In this document: positions 1 to 13,040 of the stretch, piece after piece | How the letters are laid out: each line of letters opens with the position of its first letter | How positions within the stretch are numbered: the stretch's first letter is position 1 | DNA from: Linyphia triangularis | Lineage: Eukaryota; Arthropoda; Arachnida; Araneae; Linyphiidae | DNA length: 64,000 nt | Reading direction: 5' to 3' | NCBI GenBank assembly: GCA_963978545.1 | Contig: OZ021723.1 | Location: 99,790,002-99,854,001, forward strand | Made by a program: the position numbers and the translations under genes | Notes under the pieces: model-generated | What the model saw: the letters and a program-made list of their open reading frames with translations, nothing else | The model's database searches: none | What the model was told of the DNA's origin: nothing

Positions 1-746
1 GGGAGGAGCTGAGAGAGTGTTTTAGAGGACCATTATGGTTTATTATTTTGTCTTGAGGGATTTAAGAAATCATGATGTTCTCTGAGGTGTCCTTCCCCAT
101 GTAACATGCCAAAATACTTGCCCTAACATGCTCAATGCAAATGTGCAAAAATTTAATATTGCATGAAAATTAGATCCGTTAACAAACATGCATTTTTAAA
201 ATAATATAATTTTGCACTTCTAGCTATTAATTTTGCAATTCTGCAATTATAAAATAAGAAAAACGTTTACTTTACAAACTCCATTAAACATATTTTAATA
301 CATTTGAATACAATTCACTTGTAAGCTTAGATACTACAACTAACTTTCATACAACTAAATTTATCTATAACTGTGTAAGAAATATCTATATCAAATTTAA
401 ACCCAACATCAAACATTATAGAGAATTTTGTATGTTATTCATAACATACACATAATCTGTTCCAATAAGCTTTGTAATTATTTTATTTTTATATAATTTA
501 TGTTTTCGTGTTATTTATGTACTTGTTTGAGCAGGTATATAGAATTCTATTATGTTAAACATATCCAATAGATTTATTTCTATAGTTACTTTATATATGG
601 TTGTGGACATACTATTTTAATCTAGTATACAAAATTTATTGTAATTGAAAAATAACTATATTTGCTAAATTAGAATATGTAAATATTATGATATTTTAAT
701 TTTCATTTTGCCTTGAATATTAAAAAACAATTGTTCTCTACTGCAG
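1..746. other. Intron of the DENND4-like gene, nothing recognised
   Basis: AT-rich with scattered stops in all frames; no repeat family seen elsewhere in the window was recognised. Confidence 0.6.
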
Positions 747-890
747 GAGGAAAGTGTCTGGCTGCCCGAAGCTTAACATTTAAAGAAATAGATTTTTCGG
801 CTTCTGATGATTTCCGTTGTCGTGTTGGAAGTATCGTAAAAAGCTCCGCTTCAAGCTTTGGTAGTCTTTCTCAGCTTCAAGAATGTGCAG
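747..890 (+). CDS. DENND4-like exon a (first in window)
   Basis: Acceptor ctgcag at 741-746, donor gtaaat at 891. The exon begins with the last two bases of a Gly codon and ends one base into the next. It encodes [20 protein letters not shown] and a Ser-rich tail ending LSQLQECA. Upstream coding exons lie before position 1. Confidence 0.85.
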
Positions 891-3800
891 GTAAATTTTG
901 AAGGGTCCGTGTAAAACCTGTATCTACTTGTTAGTTTTAATTTCAGAATTTTTTTTATCTAAGACTTAAGTACCTAATAATAATTGCTGTAACTAGTTGT
1001 TCTTTATACAGGTACGAACCCTAATTCTGTAATAAATATTCTTTTTGTGATAGAAGAAAATTTTTAATTTGTTCCTATTAATGCTTTTGTTTTTGTCAAA
1101 AGGATTTTTTTGACAAAATATTTCTAAATATGTTTTAAATAAGAAAAAAAAGTTGTGAAAAAAGTATGTTTATCAAATATACCTTTGTTAATGTACTAGA
1201 TATGATCTTTCTTGAATCAAAAGTACTAATCTTAAACACTGTCACTTTTCCCGAGAAAGTGTTATTAACTAAAATTGATTTTAAGTTAAAAATTATCCTC
1301 AAAGGAAAAAATTTCAAATTATAATGTTTATTTTAGTCCAAAGATCCATCAAGGCAGTATAAAACAAACAACACAATGTGTATATCAAGTTTTCTTAAAT
1401 TAACACATGTCCTTAAATGTGTTTGCATCCATCCAAATTATAAAGCTACTATAAAATTATTTGATCAAATTTATTTTTAGACTGACTTACAGGGTTCTTA
1501 AAAACTAATGTTTGTCCTTAAAAAAGTTAAGTCACACCAATTAAGTTTCTTGGTATCAGTATTAATAAACCAAAATGCAAATTCTACATTTCTTTGCAAA
1601 AGAAAGAAATTGATTTTTCAAGTCCTTAAAAATAAATCTTCAAGGACCATAAAACCTACTTATGTTCATTTGTCATTAAAAAAGTTGTGTCACAATAAAT
1701 ACCAATTAAATTTCTTGGCAGTAGTATTAATTAACCAAAATGTAAATTTTTCATTTCCTTGCTAAAGAAAGTGAATCAAAGTCCTTAAAAATAGATCTGC
1801 AAGTACCATAAAAAAAATCATTTTTGATTTCTGGAAATAAGTATAAACTTTGATTCACAATTATGTTTTTGTTTGCCCTGCATAATCTATACACACAGCT
1901 TTCAACCCCATATGATTATCATAAAGTGGCATACAAGCCATAAGGTTATCTGGTGCAATCATTGGTCTGGTTAGTCTCTGTAGAAAATTGTCCGGTCTGG
2001 TAAGAAGTTAAATAACAGAGTAGCCACAGAACCTGGAAATCAGGGAAAAGTCAGGGAGCTTTCTGATTCTGGAAAAGATATGGGAAATGTCAAGGAACTT
2101 TTTAAAATTTTATTAAAATCAGGGTAATTTTGTATTGTTGTAGGCACATTCATCCATATTTTGGCGCTATTTACATCGAGATTTGTAGTGGTAAGCCATT
2201 AGAAGTTTAATGTTATGGAATAATTTAAGCTTTTCATTTCCAGCAAAACTATTTTTTTAAAAATTGCATATTATCTCTCTAGCATGCATGTTCTATTTGA
2301 TCAGGGTGTCTAGACATCTGGAAAACCTAAGAAAATTGGGGAAATTTTAAAAAAAAAGCTTGCCCTAAAATCAGGAAATTTCTTAGAGATCTGTCAGGGA
2401 AATCAGGGAACTTTTTTTCTTGAATTTTGTGGCCACCCTGGATAATAAACATAATAGTTATAGTTATATACATCAACATCCTTTATTTTAAAATTTAGTT
2501 TTACAACAAACTATCATTGTTTATGGAAAAAAATATTAATACTAGAGACAGAAATATTTGAGTTCATTAAATTAATTGTTTAAAAAATTAATAAATAAAA
2601 TATTTAATTATTGAATTTTTTAACTATTAAATACAAATATTTAAGTAACAAATATTATTATTAACAATAATTATCAAAATTTAATCAATGATTATATTGA
2701 AAATTTGGGCCTGCATGAATCTAAAATCACAGGGCCGATTTTATGTCCGAGTACACTCCTGTTATCATACATTCCTTCTAGTGGACAGTAGTGCAGGCAT
2801 TCTGATGACAAGCCGCACCTGCCTTTCTGGTGAAGCAAAGCCTTTCATCCCTGAACCAGAATCGCGTCGCCGCCACAAGAGTGCAGGTGACAGCAACTGT
2901 TACTTGCGATCCCCCAGCAAACCTCTTGCCTCGGACACTCAGGAATCGTCGGAGCCCAAGGTCCCTTTCCTTCGATCGAGCAGCTTCGGGAACGATGCGC
3001 AGATCATCCGTAAGATAAGGGCAGCCAAGGACAGCTCGGAGCCCTTGGCAAAGTGGATAGAGTCTCCGCTCAAAGGGTTTGATAAGAAGAGGGATGAAAA
3101 GGAGAGGATTGCGAAGAGCTCTGGCTTGTCGAGGTGTGACGAGGAACCAGAATGTGAGTTTGCATTTTTCATCCTCTATTTCAATTTATAAAATTCAGGT
3201 CAATATAGAATATTTCATGAGCTTTGTTCAGTAATTACCATGTTATTATAAAGGAAATACTTTTTGGGAGTATTTAGATTTCTATCGCAATATTGAAGAT
3301 TTGGAGATATCTGTTTTAGATAGAAAACACTTACTACTTTGGACTAATTTAAATTTTATAAAAAGAAAAGTCCATACCCGGAAATGAATTTTTTAATTCT
3401 GTGCTACTGCAAGAAAAGTTGTTTCAGCGAACTCCAGGGATGACAGTTTTCCTCCTTTTGGAGGATTTCCTCCTCTTTTTTTTTATGTAACATATTCCTT
3501 CTCTTTGTTCCTGTTTCGAGGATCGACATTTTTCTTATCTGAACCAGTTTTTCTTGCAAAAAGTGTACTTTTCCTCACGTCTAAATAAAAGATTTTCCCT
3601 CTTAGCTCCCCTTTCCTCACAGATTACTTCACTAGCTCCTAATATTTGAAATGTAATTATTATATAGTATGAGAAATCTCATTTTATCTTTAAAATTATT
3701 GAATCATCCTTCCTGTATACCTTTTTTTGTTGGAATTTTTATGTATTCCTTCCGCGAGCTTTTTTAACGAATTTTTGGATTTCCTCCTTTTTGCTCTCTG

Positions 3801-6800
3801 ATCACTCTCATACCTGGAACTCTGTCATAAACAAATATTTATTATCATACTTTATTAATAACTCTTTTCTGTTTGCTAACAGACAATGCTGCAATCAGTG
3901 AGCAGGAGGCTGTGTCTGAGCTTTCATCGAACCAGAGGCCAAAGTCTCCCAGCATTCCGATAGAAAAGCAGCGCAAGATCTCTGTTGAATCCAAGCACAG
4001 TGTGATGTCCAGTGTTTCCTCTGAAGGGTCCACATCAAGTACAGCTGATGAAAACAACCTCTCACAGGTAATAGTTTTAGATTCTACAGTTATGATTCTA
4101 CAGATGTTAGTAGGCAGTGTTTAAGCTAGGGCAGGGGTCGTATTCACCCTAAAATTCTTAATTTTCCTTAAATTTTTGTTTATTCCTTAAATTGTACTTA
4201 TTGTTCAATAATTCCTAAAAAAAAATTACCCCCACCCCTGATTTTTGATTGAAACCTTCAAGTTCAATTTTATGAAAATTGGCAGTTTTTTGTCAGTATT
4301 GAAACAAGCTTCGGGAAAGAACGTCTCTGTTAGGCGCTGCACACATGTCAGCTTCAAATGAAACATCCCTAAATGTTTTTGAATTATCCTTAACATTTTA
4401 TGAGTTATCCTTAAAATTTTAAAAAAATTCCCTGAAATTTTTGTAATTATCCCTAAAATTCCTATCTAAATTTTTTAGAAAACTCAACTGCACCCCCTGC
4501 TAAGATACAAAATTTCTTTAGCAAAAAATCTAGTTGCAATTTTTTAAACAACACACTGTTGCCGCTCATATTATTGAAAATCATTACCATAATAGAGGTT
4601 TGTTTAGTTGTGCAATGATCAAAAATATTGGAATTGAAGAAATTAATAATTATTATTATTTTATTTATTTATTTGCAATTTTGGCCCGTTTTGGCTAATC
4701 TATAGTTAAATTTCATTCAAATGTCATCTTGATCATAAAATTGGTTCAGTAGTTTATGAGGAGTAACAGTGGCAAAAAAAAATCCTCTTGCCTATTAAAT
4801 ATATAGATTTTTATCAAGGTATTTTTATGACCAGTTCTACTGCAATATAAACGGATATAGAGGTGGATTTTAGAAACATTGACTATCCCAATCCACCTTT
4901 TTAAATCCTTTATATTAACTTCGATTTTGTATGTTCGTTGATGACAGTAGAATCTATGGAGGCCTAATTAACTTCCTTGCTGTCATCCATTTTGGCTGAA
5001 ACTTGGCCGATAGATTCGATCTCAATGACAATGCATTCTATCAAATTTTGGGGCAGTTCAAAGTCATCCACTAAAAGGTTGCTTTTGCACGCACTTCTAT
5101 AATGACTTCGGAATACTAATGAATCCCATTTAACCGATCATTATTGAAACTCTTTTCTGTTGGCAAATTTTTTTTAATCAAAATGTAGTAGAACCTTGAT
5201 TAACCATCCCTCTTTTATCCGGAACTCTCTGTTAACCGGCAATCATTTAGTCGACATCAAAATTCTCATAAATGAGTAATAAATCATTTGCTATTTTTTA
5301 AACTGGAATCTTTTCCCTTACTGTAAAGTTAAATAAGTAATGGTGAGGCTTTTGACTGTTTTTCAAAAGGACTGTCATGGTTAAGCAACATTCAGATGCA
5401 GATCAAACTGAAATATTACTTGAAAAAAAGAAAGAAAAAAAACTTATTTCCAACAATTATGTCATAAAAAAAATATTAAAAGTCCTGTATTCAATAAATG
5501 AAAACCAGATACTTTTTATTATTTTTTACAACTCCCTATTATCCGGAATTTTAGCTTATCCGACCTACCTTTGGTCCGAATTAGGTCGGTTAATCGAGGT
5601 TCTACTGTAAATAAAAGATATGTGTTTTTATTGCTTTACATCAGACTCATCAGCTTTCAAAAGATTGTTGTCTTGTTATAGATGACTATGTATTCAATCA
5701 AGTTTTGGGGGGAAATATTGGCATTGCATGTAAAGGATTTATATTAAAAACTTTGTTTCTATGTGCTGTATTGTTTGTGTGCTTAGTATACCATAAACTA
5801 AATGACATGATCTAGAATCACTGTTGAGTAAACACTACTGCAAATAACTAATACTGTCCCTGCAACAGGACTTCCTGTCATCCACTTTCACGCCCATCAA
5901 AGAGGCCTGGATGAACTGGGACTTTGCAAGCAGCGGTCTTCCCCGAGTGGCCTCCAACATTACGACCACCATTGGGAATGTGTACAGGGAGTCCTTCAGG
6001 AGGAAGCAGGGAAACAAGGTGGCCAGGTAGATTTAGATTGCTACTTTATTGGTTTGTGTGTTTACTGTTGGCTATTTCAGAATCAAATGCATTTGGAGGA
6101 AAAACGTGTCGGGTGCGAATACTCGCACACCAACTGACAAAGTGGCCGCCGGACATGAAAATCAGGAAGCTTTCTGATTCTGGAAATGTCGGGAAATTTT
6201 TAATTACAAATTATTGACCTTTCTTTCTTCTTTAGGTCAATATGGCCGAAACCTTTTAGGGGTCGCATTCGCCCTAAAATTCCTACTATTCCTTAAATTT
6301 TTGTTTCTCCCTAAAATTCCTAAAGTTTTTTAATTTTTCTATAATTCCTAAAAAAAAAAATTTAAAACCCTCGATTTTTCTCCAAAACCTGCAAAAAAAA
6401 CTAATACTCCTCCTGAAGAGAAAAATAGATTTAATTAAATTCAGTTTAAAAATTAACAGTTTTTGGCGGGTATTGAAACAAGCTTTGCAAAGAATAGGTC
6501 CGTGTTAGGAGCCTATGTTAGCTTTAAAAGAAATATCCCTAAAATGTTCCTGAAATTTTTGGATTTATCCCTAAAATTCTTACCTAAATTTTTTTTTAAA
6601 TCACTGCGCTTCCTGAACTTTTGAACATAAGAAAAAGTTATGAATTTGAACTTAATACTATCAAACTGTATTTTTTGTTTTATTATTCAATCTATAGTTC
6701 AGGTCAATGTTGTCACGTGCTACCCCTGTCATATTTTTTTATGCTGATACTACATAAAGTATTTTGAAAGCTATGACATGGCTAGAAACTTTTGAACATT

Positions 6801-9800
6801 AACGAATTAAAGAGGAAAATATGCATTTTTCAATCATTTAATGCTATATTGATGAAGTATATATAGCAAGCTACACATGTGACAGATTTTTGAAATTTTC
6901 TTCACTGTGGCTTTAATTTGGTATGCATGACAATGTAATAAAAAAAGTTATTTTTGAAATTTGAAGAAAGGAAGTATAAAATTTTCAAACAATTTTTTTA
7001 AATATACTTGTTTGTTTTGGCATTTATAAACAGTTGTTTACTAAATTTCAATTGAGTCGTCCAATCAGTTTCCTTCTTATTCAGCTTTTAATGTTTCTGA
7101 CTGGTAAATAACCACGTACCAAAATAAAATGGTTAAGTGTATAATTCTTGAGCTTTAGCGAGTTTAACACTAAGTAAACTTATTTTACAAAAAAATTACC
7201 TGACCTGCAGATGATTTTTATTAAAATATTAATCATCCAACATATACTTTTTAATTACAAAGTTTTGCAATCCATAGTTTTAAAGGCATAAGTGGTTTTT
7301 ATTGTTATATTTTTTTAATCTTTTGAATTTGTATTTCCTATCTCAATAAAAACAATTTTGAATTTGTTTTGTTATCAGGAGTTCAACGTTCCACAGTGGC
7401 GCTCGTAACTCTGTTCCTAAACTGAAGCCTCGCAAGGAGAGCCTGGGAAATCTCAATACAGAAGAGGTAAATTTTGAACAATATTTGTATATTCCCTCCG
7501 TACAATGCATACTGTCATCAACTGGCAATAACAGAGTGGCCACAGAAACTGGAAATGTCAGGGAGCTTTCTGATTATGGAAAAAATCAGATTAAAATTTC
7601 ACAAAAATCAGGAAAGTTTTTTTTTTTTTTTTTTTTTTTTTTTTGAAGGTATGTTTTCCTGTTGTGTGTAAGGAAAATGAAATGTCAAATATAAACCTAA
7701 AAAATAAAGACGGGAAGAAAAATTCCCCGATTGATGAAATCAGGAATGTACTTTTCAGTGGAAGTTACTTTTCTGATAGCAGTTACAGGTTTTCCGCGTG
7801 TGTGGAAAGTTAGGAAATGTTATGGAAAGTCATGAGTTTGAGCAAAAAAATGACCATAAGTCATGGAAATACTGTGAATTTCTTGGATTCCTAAACATTT
7901 TAAGTAAAATCAAGGAAATGTGACGTAATAAACGCCATGATCGCTATTCAGCTCATCGAAAATTCATCTATCACGTTTTGACGGAAACAACAGTCACAGT
8001 TAAAAACCTCGACCAATGAAAAAAAATTTGAGCTCCACATTTATGGCATCACACGAGTAAGGTCTCATAGGTGGAAAAAAAAATTCATAATATGAGAACT
8101 GAAATGAACAGTTTGATAAGCTTGTGTTTACATTTTGATTTTTTTTCCCCGTCTTCTTTCTTCTGTTTTGCATTGTTGATATCAAAATATTTGATTTTTA
8201 ATGATATAATTTATTATTATTGACTTATTCTTTCTTCAAATATTTCTTTATTATTAAAGATTGATTAGTTTTTTTAACACTGAAATATCAAAGAATGGAA
8301 AACTATTTTTTCCTTTTCCTTCTGATTTGGAAGTTACTGAAACAAGGATTTTTCCCTTAATTTAAAATAAAACTTTATTAAAGTAATTTTATGGTACATT
8401 GATTTACTTACTATGTTCGTGTTAGTAAAATTCATAAGGATTATTATTATTTTGTGACTCGATTTCTTGAGTTATGGAAGATTATTTGCTTTGTTATGAC
8501 TGGAAATGTCATTGTTAATTTCTAACTTAAACTTAAAATTTATCTCTTAATTTTGATCTTAAACTTTAAAAAGGACTTTATTCTTTATGTTCTACAATTT
8601 ATATCACCTTTGAATGGCGATCTTTTTACTTTTTCCCATTTTTAGAGTCATATCTTTTCCCACTTGCTTCAAAAATTTAATCTTTCGAAGTTTTGTTTAC
8701 TTCGTAGTATTCTTTTAAAACATCGTACTTAATTATTTTTTCGGCGCCTGAATGTGTTACAGATATGCCGAGGTGTTAGCGTTTTTCATTTTTAAAATGC
8801 CATCCATTGGAGGCCGATGGGGTTGTTTTTGGTTCAACGAGAGGTTGTATTTTTTTGAGAATTCAAGTAGGAGCCGTTGTGTTATCTTTTCTTGGGTAAA
8901 TTTTGAACGACGCCGTGTATTCTTGGGCCACAAACGAGAGTCCTTGAACCGGTTTACTCCTGGTTTTGGGAAGAAAAGCTGATGCAATAGCCCGAATCCC
9001 GACGTCTGATTGGTTGGGAAATCGCCGTAAAAGGGAAGGAGCGTCGCCGTGGACGGTAATTCTTGGTTTTGCTGCCGTTAAACACAGTCGCAAAGGAGTG
9101 CGGATCCCTAAGCAGGAGAATGTGCCGTGAAGTCAGCCATGTCGCGGGAAGTGGTTTCCCTCCATATCTTCGAAGGAGGCCTCACTCCAATTTAATTCGC
9201 AACTCTCTTATCACCCTTCCTCTACAGTAATAAGCCAAACCATCCCGAAGGTCCCAAAAGAGACTCGAGGTGACCAACTACCCAGTCAAGCAACTAACCG
9301 GATGAGTCCCATAGCCTAAATACTCCAGTAACCACCGAATCCAAGATGGAGACCATCTTAGCATCTTTCATCTCCCATGTCCGCCATTGAGACCAACTAC
9401 CCAGTCAAGCAACTAACCGGATGAGTCCCATAGCCTAAATACTCCAGTAACCACCGGATCCAAGAGGGAGGCCATCTTAACATCTTTCATCTCCCATGTC
9501 CGCCATTCCCGTAGCCTAAATACTCCAGTAACCACCGAATCCAAGATGGAGGCCATCTTAGCATCTTTCATCTCCCATGTCCGCCATTGAAGGAAAAAAT
9601 TCCCCAGCAACTCTTTGACCACTTCCATCCTCCCGGACCACCAGCCTTTAAGGAACTGTTTAGTTCATTCAGGTAGTCTGTTCATCCCATAACAGACTCG
9701 TGTAATTTATTTATTTTCTTTTAATGAAATTTGATTTATCTCTGAACGGCCAGGGCTCTCTTCCAGTAGGAATTTATTTACCGGATTCATTTATCCGTTT

Positions 9801-12800
9801 AATTTTAATTTGTTAGTTTTAATTGTTTTGTTTAATTTGATTTTTTTTAACAACCTCTCCTGAGCGAAGAACAACCTCTTTGCCCTCCTGGGGTATTTAA
9901 TATGAATCCTTAAGGTTCATCTTGTGTGAAGCTTGTAACTGTTGTTTTTTGAATAAGTTAATGATTAATAAATTACATTTTTATCTGGTAAAAACAGTGG
10001 TGTTGTTTTTGATCTTTAGTTAAGTTAATTTTTGGTGTTTAGGTGTTGAAGTGTTTCAAACTTACTATTTTAGGTACGAGGTTGTTAAGTGTAATAATTT
10101 TACTTACTAATATTTAAGTGGCATAACCACTACGACAGCTTCAGTCTTGGAAAGTCATGAATTTGTGACATTTTATTTTAGCAGAAACCCTGTAGGTATG
10201 ATTATACGACAATTGATCGAAACATTCTCTTTAACATCTCAAACTTGATGACACAGAAAATGTGTGTGATTTGTCAATAAATTTATTCGTCATCTGTGAA
10301 AAATTCAAAAACACTTTTTTTGATGATTTTTTTGAAGAAAAGGATTTGAGCATCAGTGCAAACTTGGATGTAGTACCCCACACCCATTCACTTCAAAAGA
10401 AAAACCAATGACTAAATGTAAACAAAAGAAAAATTTACCTTAGAGTGCTATAATCTCTAATCCTTCATCCCCTTTATAAGAAGTCTTTAAAAAGTTTAAA
10501 AACTATCCTAAAAATTATATTTGGAAAAAAAGTTATAACCCAGAACCAGATATTAAATATGAAATCTCCCTACTGAGTTTCTTCGTCAGGGGGTTTAAGC
10601 CAGTGGGGATTTAAATGGATGCGTTTCTGAAGTGCAATTGATAAATCAACTGCACTCAAGCCCCTATGCATCCAGCAAAATAGACCAGAAGTCAAAAGTA
10701 TTAAAAAATAATATAAAGTGCCTTGGAAACTAAACCTTACAGAAACACTATCGCAAAAAGTTCAATAGCCACGTTGCTAGGGCTAAGATCTTTTAAGTAG
10801 ATAATACAACGTGGCTATTGAACTTTTTGCGGGTCGGGATTTCATATTTAATATCTGGTTCTGGCTTAGATTTTTTTTTTTTTTTTTTTTTCAAATATAA
10901 TTTTTAGGATTGTATTGGACATTCTCTTTTCATGAAGCAATGCGCTGAAAGCCTGTGTGCAATGGCTTTCTAACTTTTTAATATTTGTACCAAATTTTTT
11001 ATCCATTTGGTTAAAAAAAATTAACTTTTCTGCAATCGATTAATTATGACTGTTTTGTTTTTGATATCCTTATTTTTTACTTTTCAAAAACTGTATGAAC
11101 TCTGATATCTATGTACTGGAACTATTTCAACTATTTGCTAACAGGCGACACCAGTGTCCATCGGTAAGTCCACCATGTCTCGGTCTTCAACTCTACCAGC
11201 ATCTCCCAGAATTGCACCCCCTCTCTCTTCTGACAACGACATGTCTGGATCACCGTCGTTGTCTGCATTTGGCATTTCAAGGCTAACCTCAAAGCATTCG
11301 GATGTTCTTTTTGACAGTTTGAAGTCGGCCGTGACGTCTGTGTCTTCGAAGTTGAATGAGTTCCGGAGTTCACTCTCTGCTACAAATACTCCAACAAGAA
11401 GTGAGTAGTTATTTGTGTGTGAGAGGGGTTCTAGGGTGTTTGGGATTACGGTGTTATAATATTGAGTGATATGTTTGACTGCTAGAGTAGGTACTTAACA
11501 AAAACTTCTCTTCTTAGAAAAATTCAATTTTCTGTTGCATTTCAACTGTAAAAAAGTTGATTACATTTTCAAAAACATTTTCATTGAATTTGACTAGTTC
11601 GCTGATAGTTTATAATGCGAGACTGTCGTCAAATGTTAAACTAGTACTATTAAAAATTTCAAATCTCCAGTCAATTTATTTAACTTTTTACCAAAAAAGA
11701 AAGATTATTGCTTAGTAAGTGAGTAAAAATATTGTGCGTTGAACAAAGAGGTTTGCCATAGCTTTTTTTTTTTTTTTAAAGCTGTTTGGATATGTACCGA
11801 ACAGTTTTGTAATATTTGTCCAATTCTATTTATACTTTATAAAATTACTGGATTCACTAATTAGCTTAATTCAGGATTGAAATTGTTTTACAGGTTTATA
11901 TTAAAATCAAAATGTTTTTAAATCAATATAATTCTGTTCCCATTAACTCCATAATGAGATGATGCTCACCAAAAAGAAATATGTAAAGTGAACATGGACT
12001 GCTCTTATAATCTAATTGTATCAACTATCGAAATTCAATTAAAACACATTTAGAAGCAATACAATAAATCATTAATTAGTTAATCTTTCAGGATCCATGC
12101 GCATCCGGGAGAACAGCGAAAACTCGGGGAAAATAAATCAGCTTTAAAATCTTAGGGAAAAAAGAAAAATCACCCTAAAACCTAGAAAAAGTCGTTGTTA
12201 CTCTGAAAAAAATCCTACTCATTTGTTTAACCCTAACCCAAGGAATTGAAGTTAAAGAATTATTTAATAACAGAGACTTGCAGAAAGTTATTCTTAAAGA
12301 AAAAAAAAAACTTTTTTTGTGCTATTTGAAGAATTTGTATTGTTGATGTTTGACTATATTTATCTAGCTGAAAGTAATTAACACCACAATGGAAAACACG
12401 ACTCCAGAAATCTCAGGGAATTTATTTTTCTGAAAATAAGTACAAACCCTGTTTTTTATAATACTTGTTATATTAGTTATTTTATTTCCTACAGATGCCA
12501 ACACGTCAGCTTCCTACGGGGACATTGACCTAATCCTGTACGATGATGGTGAATCAGGTGGATTAACATATGACGGCTATCGCATCAGCATGGACTACGC
12601 AAACTTCAATGATTGCGGAGATTCCGTCTTCAGTGCGGAACATGCAGGCAGAGAAAGGACACCCGGTAGGGACCACAGAGGAAGCATACCTCATGTTGGT
12701 GGGTAGATTATTTCATTATGTACATTTTATGGTTAATTTGGAAACCATTCATCGTGTAACTTGAGTTTTTTATTGGTGAAATTTAGTCCTTGAAAAAATG

Positions 12801-13003
12801 ATAAGGTCCTTGAATTATCACTGTCTCTGTTTTGTATTTTTATGTCTAAATTTTATGGTCCTTGATTTTTTTTTTAATAAGAGTGGGAACCCTGGTTAAG
12901 GGGGTCGGTCCAGCGCCAAAAATAAAAAAAAATATTATATATTAATATTTTTATTTTAAAAATTTATCTTATGTATGAGATACTATTTATATATATTTGA
13001 GAT

Positions 13004-13040
<37 letters not shown>

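Noticed and set aside
2782..2796. Shorter exon b starting at 2797
   Set aside because: Phase also fits, but the upstream acceptor has the better pyrimidine tract; kept only as an alternative.
2939..3172. 77-residue reading frame on the minus strand
   Set aside because: Shadow of DENND4-like exon b, no splice or family support.
5924..6217. 97-residue frame overlapping exon d
   Set aside because: Different frame from the conserved coding frame and runs into a family B repeat.
8752..9093. Overlapping 76-residue frames on both strands
   Set aside because: Random openings in a GC-richer repeat block; no recognisable protein motif and no phase-compatible splice sites.
8755..10136. Firm call of a solo LTR
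   Set aside because: TG...CA outline and an AATAAA-like motif are present, but no matching 4-6 bp duplication was found, so it is left as an unassigned repeat.
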